Source: JBCCSZ01 sp039821145 (GTDB lineage: Bacteria > Bacteroidota > Bacteroidia > Chitinophagales > Saprospiraceae). From it: a stretch of 64,000 nt of DNA. Positions 42,369 through 50,810 of this stretch are shown in pieces. Position numbers and translations under genes: made by a program. Under the pieces are notes generated by a model. It saw only the letters and a list, made by a program, of their open reading frames with translations. It made no database searches and was not told the DNA's origin. Position 1 is the first letter of the stretch. Every line of letters begins with the position of its first letter. Where the stretch lies: positions 372,001-436,000 of the forward strand of contig JBCBOS010000001.1 in NCBI GenBank assembly GCA_039821145.1, read 5' to 3'.

Positions 42369-43640
42369 TCAACGCCATATCGCTACCTTCAGCACCTGCT
42401 CTTGATTTGCTTCTCGGATGCGGACCAAGTACAGGCCTGCAGAATACTGCCCAACGGATAGATTTGCCTCCTGTTGGCCATCCAATGGGCTGCTCTGCAG
42501 TACTTGTCCATTCAAGTTGATCAATTGCACTTCTGCTTCCGAGGCAGGGACATCAGATCGGAACAATTGAATCTGGTCGGCTCCTGCTTGGTATCTGGCC
42601 GACCAAGTGGCAGCATTCTCTACTTCTTCGGTGGAAATGATGATGCCCAGTCGGTTGACAGTCGACATCATGTGCCGATAGGTGCCCAACAGTTGTCCAT
42701 TTCGGTATTCGGAAAAACAAATGCCAAAGACAAACATCCCCTGATCAGTCGGAGTATAAGACAGCTGACCTGTCTGCGAATCCAAACTCACCCCATCCTG
42801 GGTAGGAAATGGGTTGTCCAAATCAAACGTACCAGCAAAGGGCATGGTTTCGAAAGGAGGTGGGCAAGGAGGAGACGGGACGACACCGTCACAGCCGTTG
42901 GCATCTTTGTTTGGCTCAGAGGGGGAACCGCCAAGCCCCCCACCCAAAAATGGCATGCAAAGCTGGTAAGCCATACTGTCTCCATCCGATTCTTGGACCA
43001 TCAGATCGACAGACATTGGAACATTGGGGCAGCTGTAATAGGAAAGGGGAAAATCAATCTCCGGGCTGCTGTTGCAAAGCGATTGTGCCAAAGGCGTGAT
43101 TTCTGCCATCAGAGACAAGCCTCGGGCACCTGGATTGTCGACATTGACAACTTCTTCTGCCAAACAACAACGCTGGTACAAAATGCGGTATGGATCAGGA
43201 CTGCTGGGAAGTTCCAACTCCAGTGTGTAGGTTCCTTTTTGCAGACAATAACTTCCCTCCTCAAACTGACAATCGAAGCGGGGGCCTTCCACCAAGATCT
43301 CCTCAGTCGGTCCGATGGCCACCAAGCGATTGACCAATAGGTCATCTCCCAGGAAAATACCAATGGAAGCAGTTCGGTCAAAATTGGCCGCTCCTACTGT
43401 TGAGCAGTCGATGAAGAGGTCCATTGTGATCTCGTAGCGATTGTCGCCCAGGCATTTGTAGGACATACAACCGCTGATGATGTGGCGACTATGGAGGGAG
43501 GTCAATGAGAGGCAACAGCAAAACAGCAAGAGAAGGAAGCCTCGAAGGCAGCGAGAATTGGTGCTGATTGGTAGAGGACGGACGAAGGCAAAAAGTGTTT
43601 TCAAAGGTGAGTCACACCTTGGGTTGTTTAGTTGAATCAT
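42369..43640 (-). CDS. secreted gliding-associated-type protein with T9SS sorting domain
   Basis: This is a 423-residue protein. After a long N-region and hydrophobic stretch (CLRGFLLLLFCCCLSLTSL) comes HIISGCMSYKCLGDNRYEIT, the start of a domain found at the front of many large Bacteroidota surface and gliding-associated proteins. Cys-rich segments (RFDCQFEEGSYC, YQRCCLAEE) suggest disulfides. QTGQLSYTPTDQGMFVFGIC resembles a cadherin-like repeat edge. The C-terminus is a T9SS domain (LINLNGQVLQSS, YSAGLYLVRI). The ATG at 43640 is used; a TTG lies six bases further upstream. It is convergent with the PLP gene, eight bases apart. Confidence 0.82.
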   Translation of the reverse strand: MIQLNNPRCDSPLKTLFAFVRPLPISTNSRCLRGFLLLLFCCCLSLTSLHSRHIISGCMSYKCLGDNRYEITMDLFIDCSTVGAANFDRTASIGIFLGDDLLVNRLVAIGPTEEILVEGPRFDCQFEEGSYCLQKGTYTLELELPSSPDPYRILYQRCCLAEEVVNVDNPGARGLSLMAEITPLAQSLCNSSPEIDFPLSYYSCPNVPMSVDLMVQESDGDSMAYQLCMPFLGGGLGGSPSEPNKDANGCDGVVPSPPCPPPFETMPFAGTFDLDNPFPTQDGVSLDSQTGQLSYTPTDQGMFVFGICFSEYRNGQLLGTYRHMMSTVNRLGIIISTEEVENAATWSARYQAGADQIQLFRSDVPASEAEVQLINLNGQVLQSSPLDGQQEANLSVGQYSAGLYLVRIREANQEQVLKVAIWR

Positions 43641-44362
43641 AGCCAAATGATTTAGTACAACTAAAACTACAAATATTTTTGAGATTTTTTTACCTTACCA
43701 TACAGAATGTTTCAAGCGTAGATACAACATTGGGGAAGGTCGACCCATTGGCTGAGACAGGAAAGAAAAGCAGCCAAGTGTATCGACACCCTCAGAAGAC
43801 AAGGGCGAGGTGAGAGCAGAGCGCGTCCCGCCCACCGAAAAACCAATGTAACAAGGGGCTTTCAGCGATGAGGACGCATACTGCTATTGCACATTGAATG
43901 TCATCAATGAAGTCTTGGGGACGGCCAGTGAAGCCGCCATCCCAAAACTGACATTCGGGCAAGCTGTTGCAGGCCATGAAACGGCATCACTCACTGCCCA
44001 TGAACCCGAGCTGCCAGCGCACAGGTGTAAAGCAAGCATCAATGATTGCATTTTGTCTAAAAGCTGGTCTCTTTTACTGCAAAGCGAACAGGCACGAAGC
44101 CTGTTCACATGCCTAGCAGTAACTCTGTCTAAGCCAAGGAAGAAATTCCTTAGCGCCTGGGAAAAGACATCCCCGTTACCCATGTATAAAGTCGCGAAAT
44201 TTTCACTTTTTACATGGTATAAGATTGACAGAAGATGATATGTAGAAAACCATCAGTAGGAGGGCGTTTTACCCTCCTCAATTGCATTCTTTAAAATTGG
44301 ATAAAGTTATTCGTGCATATAATTTACTATATTGCAGACGTACATAATTGTATTTCTACAAA
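43641..44362 (+). other. gene-poor block with several hairpins, unassigned
   Basis: No supported gene lies here. Open frames of 60-115 codons on both strands (43792-44238) overlap one another and have no motif. Local structures include GAACAGGC-N5-GCCTGTTC (44086-44106), AAGGAA-N4-TTCCTT (44135-44150) and AGGAGGG-N7-CCCTCCT (44258-44278). Composition between 43740 and 44180 is more GC-rich than on either side. A structured RNA, an old mobile element or a repeat are all possible. Confidence 0.4.
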
Positions 44363-44401
44363 TATAGTCTTGTTTTGAATAAAATTCAATATTTGACTAT
44401 A
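44363..44401 (+). promoter_or_regulatory. 39-bp nested perfect dyad before the XRE regulator, candidate operator
   Basis: The element reads TATAGTC-N5-TTGAAT-N3-ATTCAA-N5-GACTATA and is perfectly symmetric in both arm pairs. It ends 13 bases before the ATG of the XRE gene. This is what an autoregulatory operator for a dimeric helix-turn-helix protein would look like, with four half-sites or two dimers. It sits where promoter and ribosome-binding region must be. Confidence 0.75.
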
Positions 44402-44414
44402 AAATTATTTTCAA

Positions 44415-44852
44415 ATGGTTAAAAAGGCTTTTGGTGATAAGCTCAGGTCCGTCCGAAAACAGCTGGGCCTTTCGCAGGGGGACTTTGCTAACATGCTGAG
44501 TATCAACCAGTCGTCTGTTTCCAAAATGGAAAGAGGGTCGATAGAAATTCCCATTAAGCTAATCGATGAAATTTTTTCTCGTTTTCAGATTGAACCGCGT
44601 TGGTTCTTCTTTGGCGACGTTGCTCCCAATACTACAGATGCAAACGCACAGGTCACCAACGACTCGGATACCAACTATCAATCGGAGGAAATCGAGCGAT
44701 TGGTCAAGGAAAACAAGACCCTACGAGAAAAGCAGCGAAGATTGGACAATGTCCTCTTGAGTCAGGGCAAAACCATCAGCAAGCAAGACAAAGAAATTGA
44801 ATTACTCGTGGCCAGAATCAGCAAGCTAGAAGATGATCTGGAAAACAAATAG
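44415..44852 (+). CDS. XRE-family regulator with C-terminal coiled coil
   Basis: This is a 145-residue protein. Residues 5-62 are a Cro/CI-type helix-turn-helix: LRSVRKQLGLSQGDFANML, INQSSVSKMERGSIEIP. RFQIEPRWFFFG follows, a common end of the domain in Bacteroidota. Residues 90-145 are a heptad-rich coiled coil (IERLVKENKTLREKQRRLDN, KEIELLVARISKLEDDLENK), giving dimers. The perfect dyad 13 bases upstream suggests it represses itself. No adjacent plus-strand gene is evident; the convergent 50-codon frame downstream is the only neighbour. Confidence 0.9.
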   Translation: MVKKAFGDKLRSVRKQLGLSQGDFANMLSINQSSVSKMERGSIEIPIKLIDEIFSRFQIEPRWFFFGDVAPNTTDANAQVTNDSDTNYQSEEIERLVKENKTLREKQRRLDNVLLSQGKTISKQDKEIELLVARISKLEDDLENK

Positions 44853-44878
44853 ACTGTGGGAAACCGAAATTTATAGCA

Positions 44879-45031
44879 TTACTCCTCTTCCTCTCTGTTC
44901 CGGTAGCGCTTCAACAACTTTTCCAAAGCTTCCAATAATGGCAAATGCTTTTCCGGGTCCTGATTCTTTTTGTATTCGTCCAGTAATCGATCCAGCTTTT
45001 TTCTAAAAGCAGAGGAATCTTTTCTATCCAT
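44879..45031 (-). CDS. 50-residue charged helical ORF convergent with the XRE gene
   Basis: The frame begins MDRKDSSAFRKKLDRLLDEY and ends KLLKRYRNREEEE before TAA. It is strongly amphipathic: Leu and hydrophobic residues recur every three to four positions (LLDEYKK, HLPLLEALEKLLKRY), and two thirds of residues are polar or charged. Codon use is consistent with neighbours. It stops 27 bases from the XRE stop. No family is recognised. It could be a small regulator partner or an accidental frame; the clean start, helical pattern and isolation favour a real gene. Confidence 0.5.
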   Translation of the reverse strand: MDRKDSSAFRKKLDRLLDEYKKNQDPEKHLPLLEALEKLLKRYRNREEEE

Positions 45032-45064
45032 TGCAGAACAAAATTTGGGTGATCGTACTAAAGT

Positions 45065-45106
45065 ACTCCCCGACCACTTTTCCGTGTCTCAGCCTTCGCG
45101 GGGAGT
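45065..45106. other. inverted repeat in the gap before the zinc-ribbon gene
   Basis: ACTCCCCG (45065-45072) and CGGGGAGT (45099-45106) are perfect complements 26 bases apart. No T-tract follows on either strand. The rest of 45032-45317 holds nothing I can name. Confidence 0.45.
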
Positions 45107-45317
45107 CGTTCATTCACAATTCAATCTCTGCGAAGTTGCAGCACAGCTTCGCATACGTGAATGGTATGTGTCAAATCCCCGATCACAATTTTGTTCTTTT
45201 TCGTGGATGCTCCTAGCGTGTGACGAGTAGGAGGTATGGTTTAGTCGGGAATGCCAGATGTGATAGATTCACAATATTAAGTAAAATTTTGAATAAAAGT
45301 AAATTTAAGAATTAAAC

Positions 45318-45563
45318 TTACACAAAATCATCTGGTTTCCTGGGTTGCCGCTGCAGCTGGCGTTCGGCCCAGCGTTGAAACCCATTGGTGAGTTGAACAA
45401 ACTCCTCTGTATACCCACAGTCTGCACAGATGTAGCGATCCAAAGTCGCGTGCTTGAAACTCCAGGTGGTCAGAGGAATCTTTTGGTGCTGATTCATATT
45501 GCTGCCCACGACTTCCACCACTCGATCCGAATCGCATTTGGGACATCTCATTGTATAACGCAT
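45318..45563 (-). CDS. small zinc-ribbon protein
   Basis: This 81-residue protein has MRCPKCDSDRVVEVVG and then YICADCGYTEEFVQL, two Cys-X2-Cys knuckles that make a zinc ribbon. FQRWAERQLQRQ at the end is a basic helix. Similar small proteins are common and uncharacterised. It lies 23 bases after the uvrA stop on the same strand, so it may be transcribed with uvrA. ATG 45563 is used; a later Met (MRCP) is possible. Confidence 0.75.
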   Translation of the reverse strand: MRYTMRCPKCDSDRVVEVVGSNMNQHQKIPLTTWSFKHATLDRYICADCGYTEEFVQLTNGFQRWAERQLQRQPRKPDDFV

Positions 45564-45586
45564 GTTCAATTCATTTTCTGAAACGA

Positions 45587-48463
45587 TTACTCGGCCAGGG
45601 CCAATTCCAATTCCAATTTGAGGAAACGCCCGGTATGGCTCTTCTTGCGCTTGGCCACTTGCTCTGGTGTCCCTGTACAGACCACCGTACCGCCCCGATG
45701 CCCGCCTTCTGGTCCCATGTCAATGATGAAATCACCCATCTTGATCACATCCATATTGTGCTCGATCACCACCACCGTATTGCCTTTTTCAACCAATTTG
45801 TTCAACACATTGAGCAATTGCCGGATGTCTTCGAAATGCAAGCCCGTCGTCGGCTCATCCAAGATGTACATCGTGTTGCCAGTATCGCGCTTGGAAAGCT
45901 CTTCCGACAGTTTGACCCGCTGCGCTTCCCCTCCGGAAAGAGTCGTCGCCTGCTGTCCCAGTGTAATGTATCCCAGCCCCACATCTTTTAAAGTCTTGAG
46001 CTTGCGGTAAATGTTGGGAATGGGCTCAAAAAAGAGAGTGGCCTCGTCGACTGTCATGTCGAGTACATCGCTGATGGTTTTGCCTTTGTACAAGATCTCC
46101 AAGGTCTCCCGGTTGTAGCGACGTCCCAGGCAGCTTTCGCAATCCACTTGGACATCGGGCAAAAAATTCATCTCAATGATCCGCTTGCCAGCTCCTTGGC
46201 ATACTTCACAACGCCCTCCTTTTACATTGAAAGAAAAGCGCCCTGGTTTGTAGCCGCGAATTTTGGACTCTGGCAACTCAGAAAAAATCTTCCGAATGTC
46301 CGTAAATACACCGATGTAGGTAGCGGGATTGGAGCGAGGGGTTCGCCCGATGGGAGATTGGTCGATTTCGATGACCTTGTCGAGATGCTCCAACCCATCC
46401 AAGCCCTTGTACGCCATGGGCCGCTTTTGGGAGCGATAAAAATGACGGCGCAAAATCGGATACAAGGTCTCATTGATCAAGGTAGACTTCCCACTGCCAG
46501 ACACCCCTGTGATGCACGTAAAGGTGCCCAACGGAATGCGAATGTCAACCCCTTTGAGATTGTTGCCTGTAGCTCCTTTCAACTCCAAAAACTGTCCATT
46601 GCCCTTTCGCCGCTTTTCCGGCAGGCTGATGCGCCGTCGGTTGTTGAGGTAAGAAGAAGTCAGGGTGTCGTTTTTGACAAAAATCTCCGGATGCCCCTCC
46701 CCTACCAACAATCCACCATGTTTCCCGGCACCGGGGCCCAAATCGATCAGATAGTCAGAAGCCAACATGATGTCTTTGTCGTGCTCCACCACCAATACGG
46801 TATTGCCAATGTCGGACAGCTCGCGCAATGCCTCGATGAGCTTTTGGTTGTCGCGCTGGTGCAGACCGATGCTGGGTTCGTCCAAGATGTAGGTGATGCC
46901 TGTGAGCTGAGAACCAATTTGGGTGGCCAAACGGATGCGTTGGGATTCCCCACCAGATAGGGTGCGGGCCGGACGGTTGAGGGTCAGGTAATCGAGACCC
47001 ACATGGAGCAGAAAACCGAGTCGCAAGCGGATTTCCTTCAAGACATCCTTGCCAATCAATCGCTGCCGCTTGTCCAGGTGCTTTTCCAAATTGCCCATCC
47101 ACTCTGAGAGCTGTGCCACATCCATTTCAGCAAGTTGGCCGATGTGGTGACCGTTGAGTTTGAAATGAAGCGATTCCTTTTTGAGGCGATACCCATTGCA
47201 TTCTGGACAAGTGATGATGGTCATGAACTCTTCTGCCCAAGAGCGAATCTTTTCGGAGCTGGAATCCTTGTACCAGCGAATCAACATATTCACCAAGCCT
47301 TCTTGTGCCAGGTTGTAGGTAAAATCGTGCTTGCTGTGGCGCAGGTTGACGCTAAAAGAATCATTGCCTCCATACAAGATGGTATCCAAAGCTTCCTTGG
47401 GAATGTCTTTCACTGGCGTAGCAAATGAAAACTTGTACTTGCGCGCGATGCTTCTCAATTGCTTGAAGGTCATGTTGTCGCGTACCTCTCCAAACGGGAC
47501 AATCCCTACTTCATTGATGCTTTTGGTATCATCGGGGATGACCCGTTCCATGTCAACGGTATGCGTCTTGCCCAAGCCCTTGCAATGAGGGCAGGCACCG
47601 TAGGGAGAGTTGAAAGAAAAGGTATTGGGTGAGGGTTCTTCGTACGACAGTCCAGAGGCGGCATCCATCAAATGCTTGCTGTACGGAAAGATTTTTCCGT
47701 TGCTGTGATTCATCACCATGATGAGGCCATTGCCCATTTTCAAGGCAGTTTGCAGCGAGCTTGTCAGGCGCTCCTTGCGGTCTTCGTCCACCTTGAGTCG
47801 ATCGATGACCACCTCAATGTCGTGTACTTTGTAGCGATCCACCTGCAAGCCAGGGGTAATGTCCACCACAGTACCATCGACGCGCACCTTGGTATATCCC
47901 TGTTTGCGCACCTGGTCGAACAGCTCTCGGTAGTGCCCCTTTCGTCCTCTGACAAGTGGTGCCAACAACAGGATTTTTTTGGAGGAGAAATGCCCAAAGA
48001 TGTGTTCGACCATCTGGTCCTCGTTGTAGCGCACCATTCGCTCGCCCGTGTTGTAGGAGTAGGCCTCGCCAATGCGGGCGTAGAGAAGGCGGAGAAAATC
48101 ATAAATTTCCGTCACTGTCCCTACCGTAGAGCGCGGGTTTCGACTGGTCGTTTTTTGTTCGATGGAAATCACAGGGCTGAGACCCGAGATTTTTTCCACA
48201 TCGGGACGCTCCATCTCACCGATGAATTGACGGGCATAAGAGGTAAAAGTCTCCATGTACCGACGTTGACCCTCTGCGTAGATGGTATCAAATGCCAGAG
48301 AAGACTTTCCACTGCCACTGATGCCTGTGATGACGACGAATTTGTTGCGCGGAATGGCAACATCGATGTCTTTCAGATTGTGAACCCGGGCGCCAATGAC
48401 CTCTATCGAATCATTGACAGTATGCCCATTTCCATTGAGGCTTGCCTCTTTCTTTTTTGCCAT
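45587..48463 (-). CDS. uvrA: excinuclease ABC subunit A
   Basis: This 958-residue protein is the damage-recognition ATPase of nucleotide excision repair. It has two ABC cassettes: first Walker A GISGSGKSSLAFDT with signature LSGGESQRIRLATQ, and second Walker A GVSGSGKSTLINET with signature LSGGEAQRVKLSEE. Zinc modules are CPHCKGLG with CPECNGYRL, and CEVCQGAG with CESCLGRRY. The second Walker B is YILDEPTTGLHFEDIRQLL. ATG 48463 (MAKKKEASLNG) is taken; an upstream TTG would add 18 Gln/Asn-rich codons. The zinc-ribbon gene follows closely. Confidence 0.97.
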   Translation of the reverse strand: MAKKKEASLNGNGHTVNDSIEVIGARVHNLKDIDVAIPRNKFVVITGISGSGKSSLAFDTIYAEGQRRYMETFTSYARQFIGEMERPDVEKISGLSPVISIEQKTTSRNPRSTVGTVTEIYDFLRLLYARIGEAYSYNTGERMVRYNEDQMVEHIFGHFSSKKILLLAPLVRGRKGHYRELFDQVRKQGYTKVRVDGTVVDITPGLQVDRYKVHDIEVVIDRLKVDEDRKERLTSSLQTALKMGNGLIMVMNHSNGKIFPYSKHLMDAASGLSYEEPSPNTFSFNSPYGACPHCKGLGKTHTVDMERVIPDDTKSINEVGIVPFGEVRDNMTFKQLRSIARKYKFSFATPVKDIPKEALDTILYGGNDSFSVNLRHSKHDFTYNLAQEGLVNMLIRWYKDSSSEKIRSWAEEFMTIITCPECNGYRLKKESLHFKLNGHHIGQLAEMDVAQLSEWMGNLEKHLDKRQRLIGKDVLKEIRLRLGFLLHVGLDYLTLNRPARTLSGGESQRIRLATQIGSQLTGITYILDEPSIGLHQRDNQKLIEALRELSDIGNTVLVVEHDKDIMLASDYLIDLGPGAGKHGGLLVGEGHPEIFVKNDTLTSSYLNNRRRISLPEKRRKGNGQFLELKGATGNNLKGVDIRIPLGTFTCITGVSGSGKSTLINETLYPILRRHFYRSQKRPMAYKGLDGLEHLDKVIEIDQSPIGRTPRSNPATYIGVFTDIRKIFSELPESKIRGYKPGRFSFNVKGGRCEVCQGAGKRIIEMNFLPDVQVDCESCLGRRYNRETLEILYKGKTISDVLDMTVDEATLFFEPIPNIYRKLKTLKDVGLGYITLGQQATTLSGGEAQRVKLSEELSKRDTGNTMYILDEPTTGLHFEDIRQLLNVLNKLVEKGNTVVVIEHNMDVIKMGDFIIDMGPEGGHRGGTVVCTGTPEQVAKRKKSHTGRFLKLELELALAE

Positions 48464-48783
48464 TTGTATATTCTGTTGGATCGCTGCTGTTGAAGGATTC
48501 CTTTGCCGGTTAGCCAAATCGCAAAATTACCAAAAGAATGCTGCTTGGCCTAATGATTTTAGGATTTGCAGGAGGAGATTGGACAATCTTTTGTCACAAG
48601 CTTTCTTTTGCCAATGAGCGTCTTCTTTTATCCTCGGCTGAACGGCAAGTTTTCAACAATCCAAAACTGCATTAGGTTTAGGTATACTCATTACATAGTG
48701 GTACGGGCGAGTATAAGCAGACCAAAAGGCCGTACCGATTCGTCGATACAGCCTGTGCATAAAAGATGAAATTACAATGTCTT
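48464..48783. other. intergenic stretch upstream of uvrA with dispersed repeat
   Basis: No gene is visible in these 320 bases. The right half holds the second copy of the repeat first seen at 39557 (48687-48717). It has hairpin arms GGTACGG (48700-48706) and CCGTACC (48730-48736). The uvrA promoter must lie here on the minus strand, but no clear TAnnTTTG was found. Confidence 0.5.
48687..48736 (+). repeat. copy 2 of the dispersed intergenic repeat with hairpin
   Basis: CTCATTACATAGTGG, then a variable part, then CGAGTATAAG aligns with copy 1 at 25 of 31 positions. Differences fall partly in the hairpin arms, which remain complementary within each copy. This would be expected if the structure matters. 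Confidence 0.6.
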
Positions 48784-49569
48784 TCAAAGGGTCATAAAAG
48801 AGGAGGGATCTACTCGCTTTCCATTTTCAATGACCTCGTAATGCAGGTGTGGTGCTGTGGAAAAACCGCTGTTTCCCACCAGTCCGATCACCGTGCCTTT
48901 GTCGACCTTCTGCCCTTCTTCCACCTTGATCTCTGAGAGATGGGCGTACATGGTTGTATAGGTGTCGTCGTGTTGGATGTAAATGTGCAGCCCATGGCCT
49001 TTTTTGTGTCGGTGTACCTTGAAGACCTCGCCATCGGCCGTCGCCACCACAGGCGTGCCCAAGGGGGCCTTCAGGTCGATGCCTCTGTGGTGTATTTTCT
49101 TTTTCTGGATGGGATGCATCCTCATTCCAAAACCGGAGGAAACTTTCCAATGACCTTTGACTGGGCGAATGCTCGGCGGCTCTTCTCCCCAGTCCGCATA
49201 AGTAGGGACTTCACAGCAAATGTCCTCACAATGGGCTTCCAAAGTTGGTTCAGAATCGGTCAGCAAATGATGGCTGGAGTAGGCACCTAGCAAAAACAAA
49301 ACAGCAGCAGCAATGATTTTCATAAGTTGCGATTTTTGATTGAGTGAGCGAATGGTTTGTAATTGAATCTTTTGAATTCCATCTTTTCCAAAGGCGGCAA
49401 AGGCCTTTTCGCAAGCAATATGAAAATGCGCACCATCTTTCATCTGATCTTCAATGGCACAACAAAGGTGGTCCAACAATTCTTCTTTGAGTGGACCGTA
49501 CTCCAAGCCCTCTTCTTCCAGCCGGGCCTTGATGTAATGAATGTGAAAGTCTGTCAATTCAGGAGCCAT
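48784..49569 (-). CDS. membrane-anchored M23 (LytM) endopeptidase with N-terminal HAAS-like domain
   Basis: This is a 261-residue protein. Residues 1-75 are a helical domain (IHYIKARLEEEGLEYGPLKE, ELLDHLCCAIEDQM) like the HAAS/permease-prefix domains that pair with PadR regulators. Then comes one membrane helix (MKIIAAAVLFLLGAY). The periplasmic part is an M23 peptidase: FGMRMHPIQKKKIHHRGIDL with zinc His and Asp, and TAPHLHYEVIENGKRVDP with the HxH motif. It would cut peptidoglycan cross-links. The start overlaps the end of the padR gene by 11 bases, so the two are translationally coupled. Confidence 0.88.
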   Translation of the reverse strand: MAPELTDFHIHYIKARLEEEGLEYGPLKEELLDHLCCAIEDQMKDGAHFHIACEKAFAAFGKDGIQKIQLQTIRSLNQKSQLMKIIAAAVLFLLGAYSSHHLLTDSEPTLEAHCEDICCEVPTYADWGEEPPSIRPVKGHWKVSSGFGMRMHPIQKKKIHHRGIDLKAPLGTPVVATADGEVFKVHRHKKGHGLHIYIQHDDTYTTMYAHLSEIKVEEGQKVDKGTVIGLVGNSGFSTAPHLHYEVIENGKRVDPSSFMTL

Positions 49570-49903
49570 CCCCCTGGGTTTTGGGTTGAATAATCAGTTG
49601 CATGACTTGTAAAAACTCTTCGAATTCGGCCAGGCGACTCCGCGAAGCCTTCTCCCCCGCCACCGTCAGGCTGTAGTATTTGCGCATCCGCTTTCCCACT
49701 TGTTCGCGTTCTACCTTGACCAAGCCTTCTTTCTCCAACTTATGCAAGCTGGGATACAAAGCCCCTTCGGTCAACTGCAGGCGACCGTCAGATTGCGTTT
49801 TGACATATTGGGAAATTTCGTAGCCGTACATCCGGCCTTTCTCAGCCAAGAGCTTGAGAATGATCGTACGAAGGGTTCCTTTGAGCAGTTCTCTTGAAAA
49901 CAT
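49559..49903 (-). CDS. PadR-family transcriptional regulator
   Basis: This 114-residue protein is of the short PadR-s2 type: a winged helix (KGTLRTIILKLLAEKGRMYG, LTEGALYPSLHKLEKEGLVK) and a C-terminal dimer helix (RSRLAEFEEFLQVMQLI). It overlaps and precedes the HAAS-M23 gene. A perfect operator-like dyad lies 9 bases upstream of its start, so it very probably represses its own two-gene unit. PadR repressors usually respond to small molecules or envelope stress; the ligand is unknown. Confidence 0.92.
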   Translation of the reverse strand: MFSRELLKGTLRTIILKLLAEKGRMYGYEISQYVKTQSDGRLQLTEGALYPSLHKLEKEGLVKVEREQVGKRMRKYYSLTVAGEKASRSRLAEFEEFLQVMQLIIQPKTQGDGS

Positions 49904-49911
49904 GCTGCAAT

Positions 49912-49962
49912 ATACCTAAGATTTTTAGGTATCAAAAGGAATACATAAGAAAATTAGGTATC
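49912..49962 (-). promoter_or_regulatory. PadR operator: dyad plus third half-site
   Basis: ATACCTAA (49912-49919), five bases and TTAGGTAT (49925-49932) form a perfect dyad immediately upstream of padR. The same half-site, TTAGGTATC, recurs at 49954-49962, 29 bases away, or almost three helical turns. The far half-site touches the stop codon of the purine phosphorylase gene. Confidence 0.72.
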
Positions 49963-50783
49963 TAGGAAATTTCTTTGATCAACTCTCCAATGATTTGCTG
50001 CATTTGGGGGGCCACCCCCTCCACCACAGCAATTACCTGCTCTACGGTAGTCTCTTGGATGACTTCCGGTGGATGGCACTGATTGGACACCACAGACATG
50101 GCCAGAACCGCCAGGCCCATGTGCCTCGCCACAATGACCTCGGGTACAGTGGACATGCCCACCAAGTCGCCACCAATGCGATGCATATACAGATATTCGG
50201 CGGGCGTTTCCAGATTGGGTCCCTGCAAGCCAACGTAAATGCCTTCGCGCAAGGGAATGCCCAAGCGCTCTGCAACAGCCAGGGCTTGCTGCCGCAGCTT
50301 GAGGTCATAGGTTTTCATCATATCGGGAAAGCGAGGACCGAAGCGCTCGTCGTTGGGGCCGCGGAGGGGATTTTCGGGTTGCAAATTGATGTGGTCCTTG
50401 ATCAGGATCAAATCCCCTGCCTTCATCTCGGCATGTATGCTACCAGCAGCATTGGACACCAATAAGGTCTGAATCCCCAGCAGCTTCATCACCCGCACGG
50501 GAAAGGTCACCTGCTGCATGCTGTAGCCCTCGTAGTAGTGAAACCGACCAGCCATGGCCAGGACGGGGCACCCATTGAGACGCCCAATGACCAATTGTCC
50601 TTTGTGGCTCTGGACAGTAGAGGTTGGGAAATGGGGAATGTCGTCGTAGGGAATGGTGATCTTCTCTTCCATCAGATGGACCAAACCACTCAGACCAGTG
50701 CCCAGGATGATGCCAATGGTGGGAGAAAGCAAACTTTTTTCCTGTATGAAACGGGCCGCTTCCTGGGCATTTTCATAAAGCAT
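49962..50783 (-). CDS. purine-nucleoside phosphorylase (trimeric class)
   Basis: This 273-residue enzyme phosphorolyses inosine and guanosine. Family blocks are IGIILGTGLSGLV, GRFHYYEGYSMQQVTFPVRV, LVSNAAGSIHAEMKAGDLI, GLQGPNLETPAEYLYMHRIG and MSVVSNQ, with the Asn that selects 6-oxopurines. ATG 50783 is chosen; the TTG eight codons upstream is less likely. The gene starts 28 bases after the mqnC stop, so it is second in a two-gene unit. Confidence 0.93.
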   Translation of the reverse strand: MLYENAQEAARFIQEKSLLSPTIGIILGTGLSGLVHLMEEKITIPYDDIPHFPTSTVQSHKGQLVIGRLNGCPVLAMAGRFHYYEGYSMQQVTFPVRVMKLLGIQTLLVSNAAGSIHAEMKAGDLILIKDHINLQPENPLRGPNDERFGPRFPDMMKTYDLKLRQQALAVAERLGIPLREGIYVGLQGPNLETPAEYLYMHRIGGDLVGMSTVPEVIVARHMGLAVLAMSVVSNQCHPPEVIQETTVEQVIAVVEGVAPQMQQIIGELIKEIS

Positions 50784-50810
50784 GGGGGAAATGATTTGTG
50801 GATCCAAAAA

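Noticed and set aside
43894..44238. 114-codon plus-strand frame in the hairpin-rich block
   Set aside because: It has no motif, overlaps minus-strand frames of similar length, and crosses three strong hairpins. Coding is not supported.
46148..46960. 270-codon plus-strand frame
   Set aside because: It is antisense to uvrA between its two ABC cassettes.
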